Positions 25,501 through 37,764 of a stretch of DNA of 64,000 nt are shown piece by piece (positions within the stretch are counted from its first letter, which is position 1; every line of letters begins with the position of its first letter). Both the position numbers and the translations under genes were made by a program. The stretch comes from Azolla caroliniana (Eukaryota > Polypodiophyta), in the NCBI GenBank assembly GCA_043228905.1, contig JBHGNT010000014.1:20522001-20586000 (forward strand). The letters are read 5' to 3'. The notes under the pieces are model-generated. The model saw only the letters and a program-made list of their open reading frames with translations. It ran no database searches and had not been told where the DNA came from.

Positions 25501-26753
25501 TATCAATGACATGACATCTCGAAGTAATTGGAATTATATCAGCCACATTCAAACAGTTATATAATGAGACCCCAAAATAATCAATCAGAGAAAGCATTAG
25601 CACGCCATCCATCACACATAAAAATAGCATTTTTTAGCTTTTCTGAATCAATTTAATAAAGGGCTTCTTCACATAAGAGACAATTATTATCATGATAATT
25701 TTTCTGCTTTGCAAATTTTCCTTTCAAATCGTCAACGATAAAATCATTTACACAGCATCTAAAGACTATACCTTAGTAAAATAACAGATTTTAGCATCAG
25801 TGCCTTACAGCAAACATGGAGTGCGGTTGGTATACCGCTCAAATACGGCGCATCCCACTCTCGATAGCAATGAAATCATCTTTATAGGCAGCATAAAATG
25901 ATGTACCAAAGTCTCTCCTTCAAAATCATCTTATTAAAAACATAATATGGAAGGCAAAGGGAGAGTTTGATCTCCAAACCTGTGGCTAGAGGGAACATGT
26001 TATGGAACTTGATACTCAGGGTCGTGAATGTTGATACTCATGGTCGTGGCTAGAAGGTTCCTCCGTTGGTCTTATCAGGTTGCTTTGCCAGGATGGAGAT
26101 GTTGACATTGTCCTTGAATGGCCCATTCTCGATCCTAGAAACCTTAAAATTTTACCTTGACCTTACATTAGCCTTAATCCACATGGCACAAAAAAAACAG
26201 GAAAAAGGGAAGGCGACAAATCACCTGCTGCTACGATTCTACTCGCGACTGATTTCTGCAATAACATGTGTTGGTTACACTCCCGCTCCACCACAGCAAG
26301 ATGAAGAATCATGGACGGATGGATCTGCTGTGAAAATTAGTGAGGGAGATTAGAAGACGTGTCATGGCTGGCGAGTGAGAAAAGGCTGACGTTCATTACG
26401 AGTGATAGATATGTAGATATACAGAGGGATGGAGGGAGGATCTTTAGTGGAAAGAGGCTGTCTTCTGTCAGGTTTGCGAGGACTGCCTCGCCTCGCCATA
26501 GCTTCTTTGACCCTCTGTCTCTCTCTCTCTTCTGAGTTCTCCAAGTCGGTCCACCCCAATACATATACTTGGCTGTGCCTCTCTGCCTGTGCCTGTGCCT
26601 GCGCCTACAGTAGCAAAGTAGCACAAGACAGTCGATGGCAATATGTACAGTATGTAGTAGTAATAGTCTAATAGACAGTAGTCGTACATTTGTAGTATGT
26701 ATTATAATTGACATGCATGCGTAAATTATGTACGAGTAAAGCCCGGCATTATA
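22556..26753. other. Gene-poor region, possible scattered minus-strand exons
   Basis: No confident gene. The best coding-like patches are minus-strand 24.48-24.58 kb (KLFVELEKHGKRRVERQKLDIL) and 26.05-26.15 kb (RIENGPFKDNVNISILAKQP), which might belong to the doubtful coiled-coil gene at 19.4-21.4 kb. The frames at 26.3-26.76 kb lie in (TC)-rich sequence and are not convincing. Confidence 0.3.
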
Positions 26754-27572
26754 TAACAATCTGCAACGGTTCGGTTCGGTTCGGTTTGCGAGGGTCCAAA
26801 CTGTTTAAAATTTTTGAAACCTGAATCAAACCAAACCAAACCGCGAAACCGCTAAACATTTTTCAAACTGTTAAACCATTAAACCGTAAAAACCGCGGTT
26901 TCGTGGTTCGGTTTCGGTTTTCAACATAGGTCATTTTTTATTTTTTTTATTTTTTTTATTTTTTTTAATTTATAATATTTCATTATTTAGAATTTTTAAA
27001 ATTTTTAAGATGTTCCTAAAATGTCAAAATAAGGTATAAAAATGAAAAGATTGTTAAAAAACAAATTTTAAATTTGTTTAGAATTTTTTTAGAATTTTTT
27101 TAAAAAATAATTTAAAATTTAAAAATAGAAACCGTTAAACCGTTTAAACCGCGGTTTTTTACTGTTGAAACCGAACCGAACCGAAAATGTTTAAACCGTT
27201 AAGCTATTAAACCGCGGTTTCGCGGTTTGGTTCGGTGTTCATTTTGTGTCCCACAAACAACCGGCAACGGTTCGGTTCGATTTCAATAGTCTGAAACCGC
27301 GGTTTTAAAAAATAAATAAATAAAACAATCTTTTCATTTTTAGACCTTATTCTCACATTTTAGGAACATCTTTAAATTTAAAAATAATGAAATTTTAAAT
27401 TTTGACCTAAGTTGAAAATCAAAACCGAACCACGAAACCGTGGTTTTAACAGTTTAATGGTTCACCAGTTTGAAAAATGTTAAACAATTTGGTGGTTCGG
27501 TTCAGGTTTCCAAATTTTAAAACGGCTCGGTTTTGACCCTCTCAAATTTAACCGAACCGTTGCCAATTGTTA
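26754..27572. mobile_element. Foldback/MITE-like element with AACCGAACC-rich inverted arms
   Basis: Both ends read TAACAAT-nn-GCAACGGTTCGGTT inward (left end 26754, right end 27572 on the opposite strand). The arms, about 26754-27057 and 27327-27572, are imperfect reverse complements over some 250-300 bp. Shared blocks include AGATGTTCCTAAAATGT, AATGAAAAGATTGTT and the repeated motifs GGTTCGGTT, AAACCGCGGTTT and GAACCACGAAACCG. The centre (27058-27326) contains another partial copy of the arm start (GGCAACGGTTCGGTTCG near 27264), suggesting a nested insertion. No coding frame. No clear target-site duplication is visible. The structure fits a non-autonomous foldback DNA element, though the superfamily is not identifiable by eye. 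Confidence 0.75.
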
Positions 27573-27632
27573 CGTCCCACTGATACAAAATTATTTATGA
27601 TAACATGATTTCCTCGATCGGTAGAGATCTTC

Positions 27633-27894
27633 TCTTGTCTATACAAAGTTAGTTGTCACTCGAGTTTATGAATTTCAACCTTTTTAGAGCCCATATGAGC
27701 ATTAAGTGCTAAATGAGCATTGTTTTTTTAACATATTCAAGTGGCCATAGGCAATTTGATCTCATATTGTCTACATTAAGTCTGTTGTCACTTAAGTTTA
27801 TATATTTCAACATTTTTGGGCCAGAAGAGTGTTAAGTGCTAAATGAATATAGTTTTTTTAACATATTCAAGTGGCCGTAGGCAATGAATGTGCC
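27633..27894. repeat. Diverged tandem duplication, spacing about 131 bp
   Basis: Two units share TGTCACTCGAGTTTAT/TGTCACTTAAGTTTAT, GTGCTAAATGA and ACATATTCAAGTGGCC, ending in TAGGCAAT. It begins some 60 bases after the foldback element. Confidence 0.85.
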
Positions 27895-28740
27895 TACACG
27901 AAGCTCCAACCTTCATTTGGTATCCTATCATTTACCATCACATGCAACATTGTATATAAACTCCAACATGGAAGTGAGGTGTGACATCCTTTTATTGTGC
28001 ATCGTCTCATTTTATTGATTACTACTCATGGCTCATCGACATCATGCTACTTGATGTGGGGGCGTACAATGAGCAATAATATTATGCGTTTAGTTTTTCA
28101 TGCACATCTATATGACGATGACATCTTGCACGATAAGGGAACTCTGCCATAGGCACTTAATGTTTCCTTTTGCATGAAAGGGCATTTTGAGGCAAAGAGG
28201 GTTTTTAACACCCATCTCACAGCATGATAAGGGATCATACTTGGAAACCATACATCAACATGAATGGAGACAAATCTTAGATTTTTCTATAATTCTATGT
28301 AGTAGGCAGAGAAAGGTGGATCACGACTACATCATTCGGTAGTGTGAGAAAGAATAAGGGAGGTGCGAGCTCTTAAACCCTAAACCATAGGAAACAGGTT
28401 GCACATATATTATAATTTATATGTAATTCATGTACATAGATTTGCAGATATATGTACATAAGCATTATGCAGTCGATGAATAATGAACAAGCAATGAAGA
28501 AAGTGAGAAAGCAAACGATGAAACCCCTCTTTTCTGTAGGCTCATTTCATTTCATTTCATTTCATTTCATCTCACCTCATCTCATATTTTCGTTCCTGCT
28601 TTTCTTCTGATGAAAAGAAAGAAAGACAGAGAATTACATCTCTCTCTCTCTCTCTCTCCCCCTCATTCTCTCATATGAATTTTGTAGTGTATGTCTGTGT
28701 CTTTTTTCCTTCGTAGACCACACACATACACACGCGTGCG
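27895..28740. other. Spacer and likely promoter region of the MCRS1-like gene
   Basis: No gene. Simple repeats (TTCAT)n at 28543-28572 and (TC)n at 28639-28660 precede the probable transcription start of the downstream gene. CT-rich proximal promoters are common in plants, but I see no TATA box I would defend. Confidence 0.4.
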
Positions 28741-30950
28741 CGCTTCCTTCTTCCCTTCTCTGCTACCAATTGATGGTACTTCGTCCTCACCAATTCAAAT
28801 CCTTCTGTTTACAGCCACGTAAGTATATATCCTATCTCGCTCTTTGTGCCTATCTTCGTCTTGCCCTTTCTGAAGCTATGTTGCAGATAAGAACAGATCA
28901 GCGAAGCATCTAATTTGCATCAGTTTAGGAAATGTAATTCTTCCTTTCTTTTCTTTTGTATATGTGCGTGTATTCCTTGCATCACAATTGTACCAACTTT
29001 CTTCTTTATTTCAATAGTGATATGTTTGATTCCACATATATTCTCTTCACAGGAAATTAACCGATCTCTGGCTTCTTCCTGCTACTTGTGAAGCATCTAA
29101 CTTTGCAGCCTGCCTCTACTGTCAAAAGTTTCTCTTCCCCTACGTTTACAGGTTTTTAATTCATCAAATTTTAGAAAACTTCCATTTGTTCTTGTGAGTT
29201 TTGTGTGTGATTTCTTTCGGTAGTAAACAGATTTTCTTTCATCTATTTTTGTGAAGCACATTTGAGAATACCAAGAGAAAGCATATTTTCATGAAGTTTG
29301 GAAATAATTTTTAATCCATTCTAGTGATTTTTGCTGGAGTTTTTCCTTTCTCACTCTCATTCATTTGAACTTAAACCAATATTTGCAGTTTTCATCCTTC
29401 TTTCTGCATTGTCGGAAGTCCAATTCAAGAAAACTGAGAGATATTAAAACTAATATTTGCAGGTTTCCTCCTTTCTCTTATTTCTGAACCTAAGGTGAGG
29501 AAACTGAGAGAGAAGCATCTACATTTGCATCAGGTGTGGAATTTTTGTTTTTCCTTCTGTTGTCCTTTCTTCAGTTTTTTCCTTTCGAAAATCTGGTAAC
29601 AAATTTGATTTTTGTAGGAAAATGTATCAGTTTCTGCTTCGTTTTCTCTGTTTCTGAACCTAAGTCGAGAAAACTAAGAGAAGAATCTAATTTTGCATCA
29701 GGTTTAGATGTTTTGTTTCTATTTTTGTGAATCCTTGTTACAATTTTATAGCCTTTTTCTCTCTTTCTTGAACTGATACTTACAGATTTCTGCCTTAATT
29801 TTCTGCTATTTCTGAGGCTGAGTTTGAGAAAACTTAAAACACATCTTTTCATGAAGTTTCTTTTTTCCCTTCTATTTTCATTATTCTTGGAGCTGTAATT
29901 TCTTTCTCTAATTTTAAAATCTTTCTTAAACTTGTATATGCAGATTCTGCTATCCACCTTCTATTTCTGATGCCAATTTGAGAAAGCTGAGAGGCATTGT
30001 TTGAAGTGCTAAAGTTGAGAAAACGGAGCTAAACAATCTTTGCATCAGGTTTATATTCTAGTTTATTTTATTCTACTATTTTATACAATTTTCATATCAG
30101 TCTTGTTTCTGTTTTAGTCATTCTTAAATGTGCATTAATTTGTTCTTTGCAGGATTTGGATTGGTGTCTGCCTTCTGTTTGCTGTTTTCTGGAGCTAAAT
30201 TGAAAACTTTGAGAAGAAACTTGTCATCAGGTTTGGAATGTTTTGTTTTGTTTTTGCGATTCTTGCACCAGTTCTGTTTGTTCCTTTTAAATTCCAGGTA
30301 ATGAGATAAATTTGATCTTTAGAGAAAATTGCGAGAGCTCATTGCCTCAGCACTGTTACTTCTGAAGCTAAGTTTAGAAAACCAAGAGAAGAATCTTTGC
30401 TTCAGGTTTGAACTTTTCTTTTTTGTTTCCTTAAGCATGATTCTTTTACAATCTTTTTCCCGTCTTTGCTAGACCTTGAATGAATGCTAAGAATATAATT
30501 GATCTTTTCAGAAATGGATCAGTTTCTTCCATCTACTATTTCTGAAGCTAAAGTTTAGATAACCGAAAGAATCATCTCCTTATCAGGTTTGCAGTTTTTT
30601 GTTCTCTCTTTTGTGTTGTATTTGAAAATAGATCTGTTCTTTTCTTTCTTTACTCTGATATTAAAGGCTTGCTGACAAGGCAATTTGATCTTTACAGGAA
30701 ATGGATCCAGCTATGCCTTCCTTCTGGTATTTCTGAGATAATTTGAAAACTGTAGTTTGATCTTTGCAGGAAATGGACCAATCTCTGCCATCCTTATTGT
30801 ATTTATGAAGATAACTTAAAAACTGAATTTACGTCAGGTTTGTGTTTTATTTCCTTTCCAATGGGAAATTTGCATTTGTTTTTTCTTCCTTCTTTCAATT
30901 TTTAATATCAACAAACAAGATCATTTCATCTATGAAGGGACTTTTGGGAA
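28741..30950 (+). promoter_or_regulatory. 5' leader of MCRS1-like gene: array of degenerate exon-like cassettes
   Basis: A likely non-coding first exon ends at 28818 before a consensus donor GTAAGTATAT. From there to the coding ATG at 30951, about twelve related blocks follow each other every 70-210 bases. The consensus is TTTGATCTTTGCAG|GAAATGGATCAG-TCTGCC...TATTTCTGAAGCTAAG, then TTGAGAAAAC...GAGAAGCATCT...TTTGCATCAG|GTTTGG. Acceptor-to-donor blocks I can place are 29463-29533, 29618-29701, 29944-30048, 30153-30230, 30323-30405, 30512-30586 and 30770-30837. Weaker or fused blocks begin at 28870, 29053, 29230, 29389, 29786 and 30698. Four blocks open a tiny frame at ATG. The real start codon sits in the same octamer, GAAATGGA. 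Whether any cassette is spliced into mRNA cannot be seen here. Confidence 0.7.
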
Positions 30951-33900
30951 ATGGATGAGAGTGATTTCGGAAAAGGCATTTTCAGTGATGATGATGAAAT
31001 ACCAGTGGATATGGAGATGTTAAAGGAGAAAATAAATCTTGTACCACTGGCGGATATGGACTTTGGAGAAGCACCAGATGACCTTATGGACATAGATTGC
31101 TCTATACAGGATCATATTCTCGCACCTTTGAGTTTGGAGTCATCGGAGCAAATGGATTTCAAGGTCTTTTACTCCTATTATTTTGCTTAATCATGTCTGT
31201 GTAATTATTTTTTGATCATGCTGATAAAAGAACCTAGATCTGGTTGAATGCATTCTAAGCCCTATAATTTAATATGGTTCTGAAAGACTCACTTGTATAC
31301 CTACTGGGCCATGTTATGAAGCTAGAGATTTCCAAACCGTTTGAATTTGTATCACACATCACAATATTGTTTCAACGAAATACACTTGATTTGATGTGGA
31401 TAGATTGTTCATGATTGACGTGCATCCATAGATTTTCCATGTGTATCATATGGAAAATGCTTTCACATCAGCAGCTATAGTCATGTAGCTACTAGATATA
31501 TATAACAAAAATGATCAAAATTGATTGCAGAAAAATTCAAACTTTATAGATAAAAAAATTTAAACATTACTATTGCCATGACTTGCAATAAACAACCATC
31601 ATCTGCAGAAAAAGAACCAAATGAAAAGGTTTAAGCTCTAGAGAAGTAAATAAACATGATTTAATTAAGCCAAAATAAGCAAGAGTACGTACGTCGTGCC
31701 AAAACATGGGATGTAAGGCTGTACTCCTCATCTGCATGATCAATGAACTCCAATGAGTGAGCAAATACGTAGAATAATCCAAAATGAAGTATAGCTTTGG
31801 CTGAAGCATTCCGTAACTTCTGCATCATGTTATCAAAATTCTATGTATTTGTGATTGCCTATGTGATATGGTCTAAGGATCTACTACCTAAATGTTAGCT
31901 ACAGACTTAGCAATAGTTTTTGTCCTCTGATTTTTAGTTTCTAGTATTCAGCTAGGGACTTTTTAGTAGTTGATGTGTATGTATAGCCGATGTCTCCAAT
32001 GTGATTATAGGTGATATTTCCAATGTGATTAATCAGTTAAATAAAATATTAGATGGTTGCATTGCTAAATATCTCAACTAAGAAGATATCCACAAACATT
32101 ATTCTGAAACATGATAATAATGTAATTTGTTTTTGTATTCACTTAGGACTCCTTGAAACTAGATATTGAACACTCCCAGATAGAACCAAATGGAGAGGAG
32201 ACCATTCTAAAGCGAGTCAAGATGGAAGCTTCCAATGGTGGATGTAAGTTTTAAAGATTTTGGCTGCACACTGAGGATAAAGCATTTCCATATTCGTAAA
32301 GATTTGACAGAACTATTCTTATCAAGTACATCCTTTGAGTTCAAACTTCATGTTTGGAATTTGGCTCAAGCCTTAATGCACATTATATTGGGAAGCTGTA
32401 TTTACTCCAATCCATGAAGAGATGCACATTTTATTAATTTTGTATCATTATGATCAGTTCTCTTCTTCTTCAGATTGACATTAAGTTTGTCCTGAAGATT
32501 GTATATTTCTTTTACTTCTGATTTGTCTCGTAGGACAAATTTATGCATGCTCTGTTGCTGTAATAACCTTATATCTTTTGTGATTATTGTGGATGCAGTG
32601 GATGTTGGGGGCACCACAGTGACAGCAGCTAAGGTGGCTGCAAAGGTATCGGCTGATATTGTGACTGGTGGTGTTGTGGCAGAAAACGGACCTCCTCCAG
32701 ATTTCAGTTCCTGGACTGTTGAAGATGACATACTCTTAAAGAATGCCATGGAGGTCCTTGTTTTTTTTTTCTTGTTCAGTGTCAGCCCATATTTAGCTTC
32801 TTAAGAGAGAAAGAAAGATGTATTAATGTCTACTAAAGGCCAAAATAACCTATGAGACCAAATAAGTTTTAAAAAATGTTTGCGATCGATGTGTCTCATC
32901 ATACTATACCTTTTTCCTCAGCACTACACAAGCATCAGACATAGAGCAGTAAAAATTTCAAGCTGGGTGAGATTGTCATTTATATGTGTATTCAGGTAGG
33001 GGCAGCCATAGAAGCACTCGCAAAGGGTGCAGTGAAATTCTCAAAACAATATACAGCACAAGAACTTCGTGCAAGATGGTGGGCTCTTCTCTATGATCCT
33101 GTAATTTCAGAAGAATCTGCTCTTCGGATGATGAAAAGTGATGCATGTTTACCCAATCCAACCAAGCTCACAAACTTGAATCGGCTAAAGTACCCTCAAG
33201 TATCAAATAAGAAACGCAAACTCAAAAGTGTACGGGCTTCTTTCTATAAGATGCGGAAAAAAATGGCTGCAGATTTGAGTACAAATTCCTTGGTATTAAA
33301 AGTTGAGACTGAAGCAATTGAACCATTATCAGGTAGATGTTCTTGATTTGGTTTGTGAAACTGTAACCTGCAGCATCAAATGACCATTTATTGGGTTTTC
33401 AGGTATAGTTGCTTCTAAGGAATCAGAACTTTGTGTAGAAGAAAACATGTTTTCTCAAATGTTTGAACTTTTTGCTTCTGGTGGAGTGGGAGAAGTGGTT
33501 CAAGCAGTTCCATCTGGTCTAGTCGATGGAGATCAGAAAGATAGTCCAGTGATAATTCCTGAACAGAAAGATGGGGAGTTTTCGGCAGGTCAGCAAAAGA
33601 AGTCAGACACGTTTTCTCGGGAACACATGTTAAACATTGAGGAATCAAATTCGTTGGCTACCTCACAAATAATATGCTCTGATCCATCCAAAACAACTAT
33701 TGAATCAGGCACAGTGGATAATTTGCAACGGCAAAAAGATGATGGCCAGCAAAACCATCCTCCTACTGCTGAACCAGATACAACCACAGGTCACATGTCA
33801 AGAAAACTTTCACCAATTATATTAGGAAAAGGTGATGTTGATGCAGCGAAACGGTTGGAGTTACATTCCAGGGAAGGAAAAACGACTTATGCTATCGATT

Positions 33901-36900
33901 CATCCAATAAGACAGAATGTGTTGATTTATCCAATGTTGAAAATATGATTTGTGTTTTAAATACTGAAGACACAGATATTCCTTCTCCACCCCCTGGTTC
34001 TGCTATGCGTGTACCATCTCTCTTCTCAAATATGTATTTTGCATCAGAAATCAAGGCTGAAAAGAGCGAGTTAGGCAGAATGGGTTCAGGATATGAAGGA
34101 GGTGATGATTTTGTAGCATCTAGGAATGAACTATTGCCACTGAGCGCACAGGATAAAAATAATGCTGATGTTGTTGTGAAGCCAGAGCCTTGTACGGAGG
34201 TTCTTGACACGACAACTGACCAGGGTGTCCTACCTTCATCTTCTTCTAGTGCATGTGCAATTCCTCAGATGCATGGTAACGAATCCATGGACGTTTCAGA
34301 AAACAGTGGCAAAAGTTGGGTTTTGTTATCAAAGGGTAAAGTGAAGAACACCGATGATATCTCTGCAGTTGTTGATCATCCCACATCACAGTCTGAGGTA
34401 GTAGCTGGGTCCATCAATGAAAGTGTCTTCCCTTCAGATGCTGGAGTACGTCAATTGGAACAAGAGTTTCGTTATACAGATCAAACTGCAAATTCTCTTA
34501 CCGCAATGAAAGGTGGGGTTTTTTGCCAGGATTATAATGATGGTCTGGAGAGTGATGAGGAACTCCCAAATTTTTCGGATGTGGAGGCAATGGTAAGTTC
34601 TCCCATCCACATCCAATAGTTCTATGAAGCTCATGAAATATTGCTGTCCTTTTTTTTGTTAATACCAAGTTTTTATTGGCAATTCGTTTGATATAATTAA
34701 CATTTGAGCTTATGAGTATGAACATTTTCTTTTGGTTTATCTGCAGATATTAGATATGGACCTAGATCCAGTGTTTGATGAGGATGCTTTGGCAAGAGCA
34801 GGTGCGTAACTCTTACCTGTAGCTCTTAATAAAACTAAAAGAATTTGATGCAAAGCTTTTCTTAAAGGGCTAGAGGTTTTTAAATACCCATTTTTAGGAT
34901 GACTATATATATAGTGTACATATACATATATGCATAACCCAATTTTAGGATGACTATATATATATTGTGTATACATACATATATGCATAATATATATGTA
35001 TGTATAAATAAATATATAAACTATGGTTCTTGTTCAAAATTGAATTTATTCTCACAGAATCAAGGCGCTTGTATCGAAGACATAGAAAAACTTTAATGAG
35101 ATTGGAACAAGGTGCAAATGCTGCTCTAGACAGGGCATTAACTCTTCAAGGGGCTATTGCAGTTTTCTATGGCTACTATTTACGATATTTTATCACAAAA
35201 AATGAGGTAATTCTTGCTGGTTGTTGAGTTGTTTTAAACAATTGTTTTGTACATTGAGCTCAGTTATCGATGCCATCTTGTGAAATTATTATTTCTCATC
35301 TTTGTTCTCTCCCATGCAATGATTGATACATTGACGAAGTATTACTTTTCAGTAAGTATCCATTCTGTTTCGTAGTTCGGTTTGGCAATTTTTCTGGGAT
35401 GTGTCAGGTTTCAAAATGTATGGATCTGTCATTTCAATATCATTTATGCTGAATCACATTGTTACTAGACAATCTGAGTACTTCTTCTATCCTGTTTTCT
35501 TATGTTGTTTCTTAATATGCTTCCTTAGATACCCTTGTCAAGGCTATATATTCTTAATAGAAGGATTGAGTTTTCTTTTGCAAAAAGTGTGTGGTCTGTA
35601 AGAGGTAAATCATCTGCTTTACTTTCCTCAGTTCCCTTCAAGGTTATTTATTCTCACTGGACCTATGTGTCTTTGTTTGCCAGAATGCGTGTACATGTAG
35701 ATTCCTTGATTTACTTTTCTGAACTATCAGACCCATAAGATGTCTGATGAAGCATTCATTGTGTGTAATCTATCAAATCACGTGGCTAGGCACATGCTGC
35801 AAGAAAGTTTATGTTAATGATTCTACAGTAAGTCTCTTATTTCAGTGAGGACGCACTTCAAGAAGCTTGTGTACTGATACCAACTGTCATTTTTTAAACA
35901 TATCGTGTATTTGATATCTCCACTCCTGAACTAAGCATTTACTGTTTGATTATTGTGAAGAAAGTGAACTGAATAGAACCATGAAACTGTGGTAAATGGC
36001 TTAATGATTGGTTTAGAATTGGTTTAGGTTGTGGATCTCTTAAACAGTTTGGCTGAATGGTTTTGCATTTTTGTTTGGTTTGAGACTATCAAATTGAACC
36101 AAACCATTGCTGATTGCAACTGAAATAGGGTGTTTGCTGCTACATTTTACTATTTTTGTCTTGAGTTGCTTATGATGTATCATTGTTTGTTTACGTAATG
36201 TGTTCTTTTGATCCATGGGCCTTACTTTTGTACATGCAGGTAACATTGGGCAGGATGACTATGGACAGTGCTGTGGATATTGATTTGGGTAAAGAAGGGC
36301 GGGCAAATAAAGTGTCTCGGAAGCAGGTATTATTTATAACGTCCATAATGTTTATTATAAAGTCTCCTTCTCATGTTTATGATAATAAGCATTTTCTGTA
36401 GTTTACAAATGTCTTCTATCTTTTTTTTCTGTATTTCCACACACACAGAGCATTGCTATCTACATTTGGGAGGCAAATTTTTCCAAGCTTGAATAATATT
36501 ATGTTCGACTCTTTGTTCCTGATTATCATATTTACTTCTTTTTGTTATTTAGGCCACAATTAAGCTGAAGAAGGATGGTGTCTTCTATTTGAAAAATTTG
36601 GGTCGGCGAGACCTATCAGTGAATAATATCCCCATTCCATATGGTCAACATGCACACCTTGGATCAAATTGCCTAATTGAGGTGATATGTCATGTCATGA
36701 GTTTTTGCCTTCAAGATTTCATTTAGAAGCTTTTCAAGAGAGTAGAGTATATGCTGATGTTGTTTCATTCCATGCATCATTATTACAGTAATATTAATTT
36801 CTGTAAAAGAAAATGAAGGAAAGCTACTTCTAATTCTGTTCTCCTTTGTGATAGTATGGTTTAGTGATTGTTCATTTACTCGTTTCTAGTTAATTCAGCT

Positions 36901-36984
36901 TAGGTAGTTGGGACATGAACGATATGCTCGATGGAGTGAATGGTCTGTACTACATATGCAACTATTCTCTCTCTCTCTATATAT

Positions 36985-37041
<57 letters not shown>

Positions 37042-37764
37042 ATAGCTATAACATATACCTTGCTATTAAGTGTTCCTTTTGTTGCTATATCATAGAACTT
37101 ACAAACGAAGTTTGTGGAAACTGGATATCTGCTTTTTACCACCAGAAACAAGACAACTAAAACAGAAATAGAGCTTTTCTTTATATCTAATGCAAGCAGT
37201 GGAAAAACCATTTATAAAATTTAGAAAGGGAAAACTCTGTGATGCCCTTGGGTTTCTGTTTTTTTATTTACCCAAATGTTATTGGTCAGCTCCTCATGAA
37301 TAATTACATGGTTAATTCATGCACGTTTTCTCAACTCTATGAGATATTTGACCTGGGTTAACTGGAGCATCTGATGAAACAAAGGAAACAAAGGGGTAGT
37401 TTTGGCATTTTTAGTTCTTTCCATAGAAAAAGCAATGCGCCTTTGCACATGCATGTCGGAAAGTTGACTAAGGATATGTTAGGCAGAAGATATGTTTTTT
37501 TAATAATGGAAGGATATATAATTCATGTTTATAATAGGCTGGTTTTTTTTGCGATATCTACTAATTAACTTTCATTGGTTGAATGTTTTATAGACCTTAA
37601 ATCGTATACATACTAACTTAGTAAAGAAACTGTTCTATTTTGTTTAGGTGGGTGGGATGCGATTCGTTTTTGAGATTAATAAGAAACTGGTCAAACAACA
37701 TGTAGCAGAAATGCATAACTCTCTACAACATGGTGGTGAAGTGGGGATCAAGAAATGTGTGTAA
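30951..37764 (+). CDS. MCRS1: Microspherule protein 1-like FHA protein (EMB1967 type)
   Basis: Ten coding exons join in phase: 30951-31163, 32147-32243, 32599-32753, 32996-33332, 33403-34592, 34747-34801, 35058-35206, 36240-36326, 36553-36681 and 37648-37764. Together they encode 842 residues. Around residues 137-190, FSSWTVEDDILLKNAMEVGA and YTAQELRARWWALLYDP form the MCRS1 N-terminal SANT-like domain. A long disordered Ser/Asp/Glu-rich middle is encoded mostly by the 1190-bp exon. Residues 725-815 form an FHA domain: EVTLGRMT, VDIDLGKEG, KVSRKQATIKLKKDG, YLKNLGRRDLSVNN, GGMRFVFEIN. As in human MCRS1, the family has Ser-Arg-Lys/Arg-Gln where canonical FHA domains have Ser-x-x-His. MCRS1 proteins are subunits of INO80/NSL-type chromatin complexes in animals; Arabidopsis EMB1967 is needed for embryo development. 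Intron 7 (35207-36239) contains a decayed foldback element and intron 9 (36682-37647) a (GA)n tract. Confidence 0.9.
35970..36120. mobile_element. CpG-depleted relic of the AACCGAACC foldback element
   Basis: Within intron 7 of the MCRS1-like gene. GAACCATGAAACTGTGG corresponds to GAACCACGAAACCGTGG in the element at 26754-27572, and AAATTGAACCAAACCATTGC corresponds to its right end AAATTTAACCGAACCGTTGC. Nearly every difference at these sites is CG to TG or CA. Confidence 0.6.
36989..37038. repeat. (AG)n microsatellite in intron
   Basis: About 25 AG units preceded by (TC)n and (TA)n in the last intron of the MCRS1-like gene, so the two tracts could pair in the pre-mRNA. Confidence 0.9.

Noticed and set aside
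26337-26759. Overlapping frames of 65-140 codons
   Set aside because: Low-complexity (TC)n and direct-repeat sequence; the frames overlap on both strands and none resembles a protein family.
26760-27560. Satellite DNA made of GGTTCGGTT units
   Set aside because: The units are arranged as inverted arms with shared non-repetitive blocks, not as a head-to-tail array, so a foldback element explains it better.
28741-30950. CRISPR array
   Set aside because: Repeats are diverged, irregularly spaced and have splice-site borders; the DNA is plant nuclear.
36900-37211. 103- and 81-codon frames around the intronic (AG)n tract
   Set aside because: They translate the dinucleotide repeat (Ser-Leu or Arg-Glu runs) inside an intron.
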